The position numbers and the translations under genes are program-made. Below are positions 25,040-32,419 of a stretch of 36,675 bases of DNA, one piece after another. The stretch's first letter is position 1; each line of letters opens with the position of its first letter. Below the pieces are notes generated by a model, which was not told where the DNA came from, ran no database searches, and was given only the letters and a program-made list of their open reading frames with translations. This stretch comes from Bacteroidales bacterium (GTDB taxonomy: Bacteria; Bacteroidota; Bacteroidia; Bacteroidales; VadinHA17): NCBI GenBank assembly GCA_027028505.1, contig JALVJE010000095.1:1-36675 (forward strand). Direction: 5' to 3'.

Positions 25040-25081
25040 GTCTGGTACACAGTGTATTGTGTCGTGCTGCTTATTGTCGCA

Positions 25082-25114
25082 ACTACGTAGTGAACTACGT
25101 AGCTGACTACGTAG
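25082..25114. repeat. Three CTACGTAG palindromes at exact 12-bp period
   Basis: ACTACGTAG occurs at 25082-25090, 25094-25102 and 25106-25114, separated by the triplets TGA and CTG. Each 8-bp core is a perfect palindrome. The array lies between the lipoprotein terminator and MITE copy 3, in a gap of 382 bp without genes (24979-25360). It could be a clustered protein-binding site or a small expandable repeat; no promoter is evident beside it. Confidence 0.7.
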
Positions 25115-25187
25115 ATGTTTTGTGACAGGGTGATCGTCAGGTGGTTACAGGTGTGTATTTTGCAGAGGTTGTCTGCAGGATGTTTAA

Positions 25188-25349
25188 CCCAGATTACGCA
25201 TTAGGAAGCTGAAAATTAGCTGAACCAATGCGTTAGCTGGGGTTAACCCCGATCCAGGAGTTCACGGTTTTGGTGTAAGCCAAAGCCGATGAAATCCTTA
25301 ATCGATCAGCAATGAAAAGCGCTTGCGATTTTCTATTGCTGATTCTGGG
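25188..25349 (+). mobile_element. MITE-like element, copy 3 (162 bp)
   Basis: Same orientation and ends as copies 1 and 2, flanked by TTTAA on both sides (25183-25187 and 25350-25354). About ten positions differ from copy 2. Several differences convert A-U to G-U pairs, or G-U to G-C, in the plus-strand fold, and the end becomes CTGGG, pairing perfectly with the CCCAG start. It ends 11 bp before the trpA stop codon, between convergent transcripts. Confidence 0.88.
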
Positions 25350-25360
25350 TTTAAAAAAGG

Positions 25361-26140
25361 TTATTTTCCGTTTCTCAGTGACCGAATAAAAGTTTTTGTA
25401 ACCTTCTCAATATCAGAATTGTCATTTAACGATCGCACATAAGCGCTTCCTACAATGGCGCCATCGAGCCACCGGCAGGCCTGTGTGAAGGTGATGTGGT
25501 TGGAGATCCCGAAACCGGCCACGAGGGGTGTGCGCAGTCCCATCTCATGCAGCCGGCGGAAGTAAGCGAGCTGTTCGTCGGAGAAGGTGTCTTTGGCGCC
25601 GGTGGTGGCGCGGGAGGAGACCACGTAAAGAAAGCCCTCCCCATGTTCATCCAGAAAACGTACACGCTCCTCAGGCGTCTGGGGAGTGACCAGGAAGATA
25701 TTTTTCAGACCGTATTCACGGAAGAGCGGCTGGTATTTCTGCAGGTACTCCTCTGCCGGCAGATCGGGGAGGATAGCGCCGTCGATGCCCCGGGCGGCTG
25801 CATCGCGGCAGAAGGCTTCCATGCCATAGCGCAGGACAGGGTTGAGATAGCTCATCAGCAGCAGAGGGGTTTGTGTGGCGGAGCGAATCCCCTCCAGCTG
25901 GGTCAGGATCCTGCGCAGCGAAATGCCGTTGGCGAGAGCCCGGCTGTTGGTGGCCTGGATCACGGGGCCGTCGGCCACCGGATCGGAGAAAGGCACGCCG
26001 ATCTCGATCATGTCTGCGCCATGGGCGGAGAGGGCCCGGATCACCGGTACCGTATCCTCCAGAGCCGGATAACCGGCCGTGAAGTAGATGGAGAGGATGT
26101 TGCCTTCCTTTTTGCTGAATAATTGATCTATTCTGTTCAT
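25361..26140 (-). CDS. trpA: Tryptophan synthase alpha chain
   Basis: Cleaves indole-3-glycerol phosphate to indole and glyceraldehyde-3-phosphate and channels indole to TrpB. 259 residues, TIM barrel. The catalytic acids are Glu46 in MIEIGVPFSDP and Asp57 in PVADGPVIQ. FLVTPQTPEERV and VVSSRATTGA match loop regions, and VAGFGISN plus GAIVGSAYV bind phosphate. Last gene of the operon, set apart from trpB by 427 bp of repeat sequence, unlike the overlapping genes before it. The chosen ATG lies 12 codons before LSIYFTAGYP, as usual. Confidence 0.97.
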   Translation of the reverse strand: MNRIDQLFSKKEGNILSIYFTAGYPALEDTVPVIRALSAHGADMIEIGVPFSDPVADGPVIQATNSRALANGISLRRILTQLEGIRSATQTPLLLMSYLNPVLRYGMEAFCRDAAARGIDGAILPDLPAEEYLQKYQPLFREYGLKNIFLVTPQTPEERVRFLDEHGEGFLYVVSSRATTGAKDTFSDEQLAYFRRLHEMGLRTPLVAGFGISNHITFTQACRWLDGAIVGSAYVRSLNDNSDIEKVTKTFIRSLRNGK

Positions 26141-26567
26141 TTGAGTTGGGATTCAATTGTCATACAGTGGTCATTCGGTAGTCATACGATGGTCATTAGT
26201 TCGCTGCTTTGCCCGCCGAAGTCCAGGCAAGCCTGAACGAAGGCTGGGCGCTCACGAAATTTACTCGCTTCGCTCATGAAATTTACCCCGACTACGTCGG
26301 GATGAAATTAAGTAGAAATTAGCTCGCTGACGCTCGTGTAATTTGCTCCCTCCGGTCGCGAAATAAAGTAGTAATTAAATAGTTAATCATAAATCATCAT
26401 TCATACTTGTCCGTCCGTAGTCACAATAATTGTGACGAAGGCGGAAATCAAAATTCAAAATTCGTTATTCGGTGTTCAATATTCGTCACTCGTCCCCGTG
26501 CGACCGGTCGGTCGTCCCCGTCCGAATGGACATTCGTCCGGGCGGACGGGCGGGGATCATCCTTCCC
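26141..26567 (-). repeat. 427-bp repeat-filled interruption between trpB and trpA
   Basis: No gene. From the trpA side: four 11-bp tandem units (26161-26204; CATACAGTGGT type); a tract with five or six GAAATT-like starts, each followed by short CG-rich palindromic sequence such as CCCGAC-tac-GTCGGG (26256-26366); a few heptads (26384-26404; TAATCAT type); a palindrome GTCACAAT-a-ATTGTGAC (26420-26436); seven in-phase heptads (26445-26493; AATTCGT type); and an imperfect CCCCGTCCG/CGGACGGGCGGGG inverted pair near 26515-26555. No promoter for trpA was identified. Confidence 0.75.
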
Positions 26568-27755
26568 CTATCCCATTCTTTTCAATATCGTTTCCATATC
26601 CTTATCTCCTCTACCCGACAGGTTGATGATGATGTTCTCTTCCGGTTTGAAGGAGAGTTTGTCAAGGAGGGCGAGGGCGTGGCCTGATTCGAGGGCGGGG
26701 ATGATACCTTCGAGGCGTGCCAGCAGCAGGGTGGCGGCCAGCGCTTCATCATCATTGACGGTATGGAACGCTGCCCTGCCGGTAACGAAGAGGTGGCTCA
26801 AAAGCGGTCCTAAGCCGGGATAGTCAAGGCCGGCGGAGACGGAGTAGGGCTCGGTGATCTGGCCGTCGTCGTCCTGGATGACGTACGACTTGCAGCCGTG
26901 GAGGATGCCGGTCTTTCCCAGGGCGATGGTGGCGGCTGTCTCACCGCTCTCTACGCCTTTGCCACCTGCTTCGGCAGCTATGAGGCGTACGCGATCATTA
27001 TCGAGATAATGGTAGAAAGCGCCGGCGGCGTTGCTGCCCCCTCCCACGCAGGCCAGGATGGCGTCCGGCTCACGGCGGTCTGTCAGCTCCGGGAACTGCC
27101 ACAGCAGCTCTTCGCTGATGACCGACTGCAGGCGGGCCACCAGGTCGGGGTAGGGATGAGGCCCTACCGCCGAGCCGATGAGGTAGTAGGTCTCCCCGGG
27201 GTGAGAGATCCAGTCGCGCAGGGCCTCGTTAACAGCATCCTTGAGGGTCTGGTTGCCGGAGGTGACAGGCACCACGGTAGCGCCGAGCAGCTTCATACGT
27301 TCCACGTTGGGCCGCTGGCGCTGCACGTCGAGCGCACCCATATATATCGTGCAATGCATACCCATGCGGGCACATACCGTAGCTGTGGCCACGCCGTGCT
27401 GGCCTGCGCCCGTCTCGGCGATGATGCGTTCCTTGCCCAGTCGCCGCGCCAGCAGGATCTGGCCCAGGGCGTTGTTGATCTTGTGGGCGCCGGTATGCGT
27501 CAGGTCCTCCCGTTTGAGGAAAATGTGGGTGCCATAATGCTGCGAGAGCCGTTCGGCAGGGTAGAGCGGTGTGGGACGTCCGGCATACTCCTTCAGCAGC
27601 CGGTAATATTCGGCGAGAAAGGCTGGGTCTTCCAGGATCTCCAGGTAGTGGTCCTGCAACTCTTTCACATTGGGCCAGAGCATTTCCGGCACGTAAGCAC
27701 CGCCGAACTCCCCGTAGAAACCGCCGGGGCCGGGATGTAATGTCGTTGGGTTCAT
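26568..27755 (-). CDS. trpB: Tryptophan synthase beta chain
   Basis: Condenses indole with serine using pyridoxal phosphate. 395 residues of the TrpB1 type that complexes with TrpA. Lys92 in [18 protein letters not shown] should bind the cofactor; [15 protein letters not shown] holds the catalytic Glu and indole pocket, and GGGSNAAG binds the phosphate. [20 protein letters not shown] is conserved. The start overlaps the trpF stop by 4 bp (ATGA), indicating translational coupling. The stop is followed by the 427-bp repeat block. Confidence 0.98.
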   Translation of the reverse strand: MNPTTLHPGPGGFYGEFGGAYVPEMLWPNVKELQDHYLEILEDPAFLAEYYRLLKEYAGRPTPLYPAERLSQHYGTHIFLKREDLTHTGAHKINNALGQILLARRLGKERIIAETGAGQHGVATATVCARMGMHCTIYMGALDVQRQRPNVERMKLLGATVVPVTSGNQTLKDAVNEALRDWISHPGETYYLIGSAVGPHPYPDLVARLQSVISEELLWQFPELTDRREPDAILACVGGGSNAAGAFYHYLDNDRVRLIAAEAGGKGVESGETAATIALGKTGILHGCKSYVIQDDDGQITEPYSVSAGLDYPGLGPLLSHLFVTGRAAFHTVNDDEALAATLLLARLEGIIPALESGHALALLDKLSFKPEENIIINLSGRGDKDMETILKRMG

Positions 27756-28384
27756 GATCTCAGTTTTTCCAGAAAAGTTTTCAGTTTATCCACATCTTTC
27801 ATCCCCGGGGCTGTCTCGAAGCGGCTGTTGAGGTCGAGGCCGTGGAGGCCGGGCAGCCGCAGGGCGGGCAGCTCGTCGAGGATCTCCATGTCAATGCCGC
27901 CACTGAGGAACCAGGGGATGTCCAGGGGGTAGTCCTCGAGGAGGCTGTGCTGCCACCCACGGCCGCTGCCGCCGCGTTGGGGCGAGCGGCTGTCAAAGAG
28001 AAAAAGGTCCGCCGCACCGCGGTAGCTCTCCAGCTCCTGCCAGTCGGGAAGGCCGGCGACGCCGAAAGCTTTGATGATCTCTGCTCCTGTCTCTTCTTTG
28101 ATGCGGCGGCAGTATTCGGGGGTCTCGTCGCCATGGAGCTGGGCGATCTGCAGACCGTATTTTTTCACTCGTGAGGCCACCGTGCAGGGGTTGTCATCGA
28201 CAAAGACGCCCACTTTCCTGGTTTGCGGCGGCACGGCCTCCACGGCCTCGCGGGACAGAGGCAGGGCATAGCGGGGCGACCCTGAGTAAAAGATGAAGCC
28301 TATGTAATCAATGCCCAGGGCTGTGACCGCCCGGATGTTGGCAGGATCTCTCATCCCGCACACTTTGATCTTCAGTGTTTTCAT
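27752..28384 (-). CDS. trpF: Phosphoribosylanthranilate isomerase
   Basis: Isomerises N-(5-phosphoribosyl)anthranilate to CdRP. 210 residues, TIM barrel. [14 protein letters not shown] holds the catalytic Cys near residue 9; [24 protein letters not shown] and [17 protein letters not shown] (catalytic Asp and phosphate loop) follow, then [10 protein letters not shown]. It is separate from TrpC, unlike the fused E. coli enzyme. Overlaps trpC upstream and trpB downstream by 4 bp each. Confidence 0.96.
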   Translation of the reverse strand: MKTLKIKVCGMRDPANIRAVTALGIDYIGFIFYSGSPRYALPLSREAVEAVPPQTRKVGVFVDDNPCTVASRVKKYGLQIAQLHGDETPEYCRRIKEETGAEIIKAFGVAGLPDWQELESYRGAADLFLFDSRSPQRGGSGRGWQHSLLEDYPLDIPWFLSGGIDMEILDELPALRLPGLHGLDLNSRFETAPGMKDVDKLKTFLEKLRS

Positions 28385-29169
28385 GTCTGTGGTATTTTTT
28401 CGATGAAATCCCGGCAGGCCTCACCGGGATCTTTTTCTTTCATGAAAGTCTCGCCGATGAGAAAGCCCCGGTAGCCATGCTCCCGCAGGAAACGGATGCT
28501 TTCGGGGTCCTGCAGGCCGCTCTCCGCCACCTTCACCCGGTCGCCGGGGATGATGGAGGCAGCCTCCACGGCCCGGCCCAGGGATACTTCAAAAGTTCTG
28601 AGATCACGGTTGTTCACACCCACCAGGACCGGCGCTTCCGGCATTTTGATCAGCTCCAGAAGCTCGTGGATCTCGAAGAGCACCTCCATCTGCAGTTCTC
28701 CGGCCAGACGGGTGAATGTTTTGATCTTCTCTTTCTCCAGGACAGCAGCGATCAGGAGGATGACGTCGGCGCCGAGAGAGCGGGCTTCGACGATCTGGTA
28801 TTCGTCGATGATAAAGTCTTTGCGCAGCAGGGGCAGGGAGGTGTGGTCGCGGGCCTCTTCCAGATCACGGTCGCTGCCTCTAAAGAAAGGAGTGTCAGTG
28901 AGTACGGAGATACCAGCGGCGCCGGCGACCTCGTATCCTGTCACGATCTCAGCCACCCGGGCATCTTCATGGATCACCCCTTTTGAGGGAGAGGAGCGTT
29001 TGAATTCGGCGATGATGCCGGAGCTGGCAGGGGTGAGCAGGCGCTCCGTCAGGGAGACTAGAGTACGGTCGAACGCAGCTCTTTTTTCCAGGTGACGGTA
29101 AGGTACCTCCTTCTTGCGGCGCCACACCTCTTTTTCTTTTTGTTGCAGGATCTTTTTCAGGATGCTCAT
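28381..29169 (-). CDS. trpC: Indole-3-glycerol phosphate synthase
   Basis: Closes the indole ring (CdRP to indole-3-glycerol phosphate). 262 residues from MSILKKILQQKEKEV. The frame continues 36 codons further upstream, but that part lies inside trpD; the ATG at 29169 overlaps the trpD stop as ATGA and gives the normal N-terminus. Motifs: IAEFKRSSPSKG (catalytic Lys), LLRKDFIIDEYQI, VLVGVNNRDLRTFEV and VAESGLQDPESI. It overlaps trpF by 4 bp. Confidence 0.97.
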   Translation of the reverse strand: MSILKKILQQKEKEVWRRKKEVPYRHLEKRAAFDRTLVSLTERLLTPASSGIIAEFKRSSPSKGVIHEDARVAEIVTGYEVAGAAGISVLTDTPFFRGSDRDLEEARDHTSLPLLRKDFIIDEYQIVEARSLGADVILLIAAVLEKEKIKTFTRLAGELQMEVLFEIHELLELIKMPEAPVLVGVNNRDLRTFEVSLGRAVEAASIIPGDRVKVAESGLQDPESIRFLREHGYRGFLIGETFMKEKDPGEACRDFIEKIPQT

Positions 29170-30161
29170 GACTGTAAGGTTATCAGTTTTTCCAGAACTT
29201 TGTATGCCTGTCCGCTCATCAGGGATCTTTCGGCTTTTTCGTAAGCTTCTTCCAGCGAGAGCTCCGGAAAGTAACACTGCAGGGCTACGGCGCTGTTGAC
29301 CAGGACGGTGTTGGTCTGTGCGGGGGTCCCTTCGCCGCGCAGTACGTTCAGGAACAGGGAAACATTCTCTTCCACGTCCTTACCTCCGGCGAGATCTTCG
29401 GGCCGGTTTTCCGGCAGGGAGAAAAACTCTGCGTTGAGGGTGGTCTCTCCGGCGGCGTTCAGCAGACGTGCCGGGGCGGTGAGGCTGATCTCGTCGTAGC
29501 CGTCGAGGCTGTGGACGATGGCATAGTCGGTGCCGGTGCCGGCATATACGCCCCCGTAGAGGTCCTGCACGTCGCGGCTGAAGACCCCCACGAGCTGGCT
29601 CTGCGGACGGGCGGGGTTGACCATGGGGCCGAGGATGTTGAAGAAGGTCCTTACCCCCAGCGCTTTCCGCACCGGCGCGACTTGTTTGAGGGCGGGATGA
29701 AAGAGGGGGGCGTGGAGATAGCAGAGGCCGGTGCTCTCCAGTTCCTTCTTCAGCTTGTCCGTGTCGGCCGAAAAGCGGTAGCCCAGCTCCTGCATCACAT
29801 CCGAGGAGCCGGCGGCCGAGGTGGCGGCAGCGTTGCCGTGTTTGACGACCCTGGCGCCGGCGCCGGCACAGACGAAAGCCGTGAGGGTGGAGATGTTGAA
29901 GGTGTTGCGGCCGTCGCCACCGGTACCGCATACGTCGAGGGTGCGCAGACCGTCCAGGTCCACCGGCACGGCCAAGGAGAGCAGTGCCTGCCTGAAACCT
30001 GCCAGCTCCCCGGCAGTGACGGGACGCATGATGTAAGCGGTCAGGAAAGCGGAGATCTGAGCGTCCGTATATTGGCCGGTGCCTATGCCGGTCATCACTT
30101 CACGGGCCTCATGGGTGCTAAGGATCTCTCCCTGAGAGAGTCGTTCAAGAATTTTTTTCAT
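29166..30161 (-). CDS. trpD: Anthranilate phosphoribosyltransferase
   Basis: Transfers phosphoribose from PRPP to anthranilate. 331 residues; free-standing rather than fused to TrpG. CGTGGDGRNTFNIST near residue 79 is the PRPP-binding glycine loop, VKHGNAAATSAAGSSDVM near 107 matches the anthranilate site, and RTFFNILGPMVNPARP near 170 is the conserved family segment. The start lies 3 bp after the trpG stop. Confidence 0.97.
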   Translation of the reverse strand: MKKILERLSQGEILSTHEAREVMTGIGTGQYTDAQISAFLTAYIMRPVTAGELAGFRQALLSLAVPVDLDGLRTLDVCGTGGDGRNTFNISTLTAFVCAGAGARVVKHGNAAATSAAGSSDVMQELGYRFSADTDKLKKELESTGLCYLHAPLFHPALKQVAPVRKALGVRTFFNILGPMVNPARPQSQLVGVFSRDVQDLYGGVYAGTGTDYAIVHSLDGYDEISLTAPARLLNAAGETTLNAEFFSLPENRPEDLAGGKDVEENVSLFLNVLRGEGTPAQTNTVLVNSAVALQCYFPELSLEEAYEKAERSLMSGQAYKVLEKLITLQS

Positions 30162-30164
30162 GGT

Positions 30165-30737
30165 TCAGTCTTTTACGATCCAGTTTTCTATCATCTTATA
30201 GCCATATTCTGTCATGACCGATTCGGGGTGGAACTGCAGCCCTCTGACGTCCATTTCCCTGTGTGATATGCCCATGACCTGTCCCTCGCTGTCCTCGCTG
30301 GTGACGGTCATCTCTGCCGGCAGGCTGTCACGGTCTACCACCCACGAGTGGTACCGTCCGGCCAGGAAGGTCTCCGGCACCTCCGAGAACAACGGGTCTT
30401 CGGCGAGGATGTGTATCTCCGACCGTATGCCGTGGTAGGGCTCTTCGAGGTTGATGAGCCTGCCCCCGAACGCTTCGGCGATGGCCTGGTGGCCCAGGCA
30501 GATGCCCAGGATGCTTTTCTCTTCCGCCCAGCGGCGGATGATGGCAGGTGTGTTGCCCGCCTCCTCCGGAATGCCGGGGCCGGGCGAGATGACGATCTTG
30601 TCATACCCAGCCAGCGCTTCGGGCTCCACCTCATCGTTGCGGAACACATCCACCTGCTCCCCGGTGATCTCCCGCAGGTAATGCACCAGGTTGTAGGTGA
30701 AGGAATCGTAATTGTCAATAACTACTATTTTTCTCAT
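30165..30737 (-). CDS. trpG: Anthranilate synthase component II (glutamine amidotransferase)
   Basis: Supplies ammonia from glutamine to TrpE. 190 residues, class I amidotransferase: SPGPGIPEEA, nucleophile Cys80 in ILGICLGHQAIAEAFGG, and the His-Glu pair in LQFHPESVMTEYG. It may also serve para-aminobenzoate synthesis, since a single amidotransferase often does both; no pabB is nearby. The ATG lies inside the last unit of the heptad tract after trpE. Confidence 0.97.
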   Translation of the reverse strand: MRKIVVIDNYDSFTYNLVHYLREITGEQVDVFRNDEVEPEALAGYDKIVISPGPGIPEEAGNTPAIIRRWAEEKSILGICLGHQAIAEAFGGRLINLEEPYHGIRSEIHILAEDPLFSEVPETFLAGRYHSWVVDRDSLPAEMTVTSEDSEGQVMGISHREMDVRGLQFHPESVMTEYGYKMIENWIVKD

Positions 30738-30824
30738 AGTTCACAGTTCATAGTTCACAGTTCATAGTTCACAGTTCATAGTTCACAGTTCAAAGTTCGT
30801 CGATCATAGTTCATCGATCATAGT
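30734..30824 (-). repeat. 13 in-phase heptads (GAACTAT/GAACTGT) spanning the trpE-trpG junction
   Basis: Read on the coding strand, 91 bp divide exactly into 13 seven-base units; eight of the last nine are perfect GAACTAT or GAACTGT. The first unit contains the last trpE codons (GAA CTA) and the start of its TGA stop; the last contains the trpG ATG. Deleting 12 units (84 bp) leaves one GAACTATGA in which the trpE stop and trpG start overlap by 4 bp. Confidence 0.92.
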
Positions 30825-32227
30825 TCCATATTTTCCGCCATGGTGATCGCTTTTTTGAGGGCGGCCAGTTTGTTGTTCACTTCCTGGAGCTCATTTTCCT
30901 CCTGTGACCGGGAGACCACGCCGGCGCCGGCCTGGTAAAAAAGGGTGTTTTCTTTGCTGAGGAAAGAGCGTATCATGATCGCATGGTTGAGGTCGCCGTT
31001 GGTGTGGATAAAACCCAGCGCCCCGCCGTAAAAGCCGCGGGCCTCCTTCTCGAGGTTGTCGATAAGTTCCATGGCGCGGTACTTGGGAGCGCCGGTGAGG
31101 GTGCCGGCAGGGAAGGTGGCGCCGAACATCTCCAGGCTCCCGGCATCATCTTCAAGATGTGCCGACACGGTGGAGACCATGTGGATCACATGGGAGTAGA
31201 ACTGGATCTCCCGGAATTTCTCCACCTGCACATCGGAGCCATAGCGACTCAGGTCGTTGCGGGCCAGGTCGACCAGCATGATGTGCTCGGCGTTCTCTTT
31301 CTCGTCGCGTGCGAGCTCCAGCGCCCTCTTTTTGTCTTCCTCGTCGTTGCCGGTGCGGCGGAAAGTGCCGGCGATGGGATTGATATAGGCTCTCCCGCCG
31401 GCGATCCTGATGTGGGTCTCGGGGGAGGAGCCGAAGATACGGTAATTGCCGTAATCAAAATAAAAAAGATAGGGAGAGGGGTTGACCGACCGCAGGGCCC
31501 GGTAAAGGTTAAAATCATCCCCCCGGTAGGACTGCTCATAGCGGCGCGAGAGGACGATCTGGAAAACATCACCGCGGTAACAGTGTTTCTTCCCTTCCCT
31601 GACCATCGACAGAAAATCCTCATCGGAGAGATGGGACCGTTCCTTTCCCACGGAGCGGAATGTCCCGGCAGAGACCGCCATTTTATGGATGAACATCTCT
31701 ATCTTTTCCAGCCCGGTGGTATCCCCCTCGAAAAGATTTTCTGCGATGATCATGGTGTTGTTGAAATGGTTGATGGTGATCACATAGCGGTAGAGGCTGT
31801 AGCGCAGGTCGGGGATCCGGCTTTTCTCTGCTGCGGGAGTGCTGAGACGTATCGTCTCGAAATACTGCACCGCGTCATAGGAGGTATATCCGAAAAAAGC
31901 GTTGGCCGGAACCGGCGTGGTCTCCACGAAATCAAACCGTTCCATGAAGCTTTTCAGCACGGGTGCCAGCGATCCTTCCAGAACATGCTTTTTTTTATAC
32001 AGGTCCCTGATCTCTTCCTGTACAGAGAAATCCTGTACGGTGATGGAGGCGACCGGCTCCAGGCATATGATGGAGAGACTGTCCTCGCTGCTGTGGTAGT
32101 CGGAGCTCTCCAGTAGGAGGGCACCGGGGTATATCTCCCGCAGCTTGAGGTAGATAGCCACCGGCGTGGTCGTGTCCGAGAGGACCTGTTTCATAACGGT
32201 GCGTATGGTGAATTTTTCCATGTTCAT
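30818..32227 (-). CDS. trpE: Anthranilate synthase component I
   Basis: Converts chorismate and ammonia to anthranilate, the committed step. 469 residues. The N-terminal domain has ALLLESSDYHSSEDS near 33; its LLES serine is the tryptophan feedback-binding motif known from other TrpE enzymes, so end-product inhibition is likely retained. The chorismate-binding domain contains GDVFQIVLSRRYEQSY, FGSSPETHIRI, INPIAGTFRRTGNDEED, EHIMLVDLARNDLSRYG, FPAGTLTGAPKYRAM and the C-terminal QAGAGVVSRSQEENE. Two starts (MNMEK) are 6 bp apart; the first is listed. Expression is predicted to be controlled by the attenuator upstream. Confidence 0.97.
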   Translation of the reverse strand: MNMEKFTIRTVMKQVLSDTTTPVAIYLKLREIYPGALLLESSDYHSSEDSLSIICLEPVASITVQDFSVQEEIRDLYKKKHVLEGSLAPVLKSFMERFDFVETTPVPANAFFGYTSYDAVQYFETIRLSTPAAEKSRIPDLRYSLYRYVITINHFNNTMIIAENLFEGDTTGLEKIEMFIHKMAVSAGTFRSVGKERSHLSDEDFLSMVREGKKHCYRGDVFQIVLSRRYEQSYRGDDFNLYRALRSVNPSPYLFYFDYGNYRIFGSSPETHIRIAGGRAYINPIAGTFRRTGNDEEDKKRALELARDEKENAEHIMLVDLARNDLSRYGSDVQVEKFREIQFYSHVIHMVSTVSAHLEDDAGSLEMFGATFPAGTLTGAPKYRAMELIDNLEKEARGFYGGALGFIHTNGDLNHAIMIRSFLSKENTLFYQAGAGVVSRSQEENELQEVNNKLAALKKAITMAENMEL

Positions 32228-32254
32228 TCGTGTTTTCTTCCTGTTTTTCCAAAC

Positions 32255-32283
32255 AAAAAAGGCTTACCGCAACGGTAAGCCTT
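32255..32283 (-). terminator. trp attenuator terminator hairpin
   Basis: Minus strand: AAGGCTTACCG-ttg-CGGTAAGCCTT followed by six T (part of the run pairs with the A of the stem). The 11-bp perfect stem lies between the leader peptide stop and the trpE ATG, 28 bp before it, so readthrough is required for trp expression. Confidence 0.88.
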
Positions 32284-32306
32284 CAGTTCTGTGCATGCAG
32301 CTTCCT

Positions 32307-32335
32307 CTTTACGGTAAGATCCTCTTATCGTAAAG
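32307..32335 (-). promoter_or_regulatory. trp leader 1:2 hairpin (protector/pause)
   Basis: CTTTACG-a-TAAG-aggat-CTTA-c-CGTAAAG, an 11-bp stem with one mismatch. Its 5' arm begins at the base after the three Trp codons and its 3' arm contains the leader stop codon. A ribosome stalled on Trp codons would cover the 5' arm. The freed 3' arm holds CTTACCG, identical to the terminator 5' arm, so it can pair with CGGTAAG of the terminator, or through CGTAAAG with CTTACCG. Confidence 0.7.
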
Positions 32336-32374
32336 CCACCACCAGCATGTATTGAATTTCTGCATCATTTTCAT
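32309..32374 (-). CDS. trpL: trp operon leader peptide with three consecutive Trp codons
   Basis: A 21-codon frame reading MKMMQKFNTCWWWL and then seven more residues, ending TAA at 32309. Codons 11-13 are TGG TGG TGG (32344-32336). In-frame ATGs at 32374, 32368 and 32365 could each start it; the predicted transcript starts only about 8 nt before the first. The short peptide has no other recognisable feature. Three tandem Trp codons directly before competing hairpins and a terminator, upstream of trpE, are the hallmark of ribosome-mediated attenuation. Confidence 0.85.
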   Translation of the reverse strand: MKMMQKFNTCWWWLYDKRILP

Positions 32375-32387
32375 CGGTTGTTGCTGA

Positions 32388-32417
32388 CAAAAATAGAAAA
32401 AAAATGAATAATCCAAA
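32388..32417 (-). promoter_or_regulatory. trp operon promoter (TTTG-N18-TATTTTTG)
   Basis: Minus strand: TTTG (32417-32414), 18 nt, TATTTTTG (32395-32388); both elements perfectly match the Bacteroidota housekeeping promoter. The -33 element ends 2 bp from the clpX stop codon. The start is expected near 32382. No operator-like palindrome overlaps it, which fits control by attenuation rather than by a repressor. Confidence 0.85.
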
Positions 32418-32419
32418 TG

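Noticed and set aside
30983..32116. 377-codon plus-strand frame opposite trpE
   Set aside because: Antisense to well-conserved trpE motifs; no recognisable protein features.
32255..32417. TRAP-binding leader or T-box control of trp
   Set aside because: No run of spaced GAG/UAG triplets and no T-box specifier/T-loop sequence; a Trp-rich leader frame explains the region.
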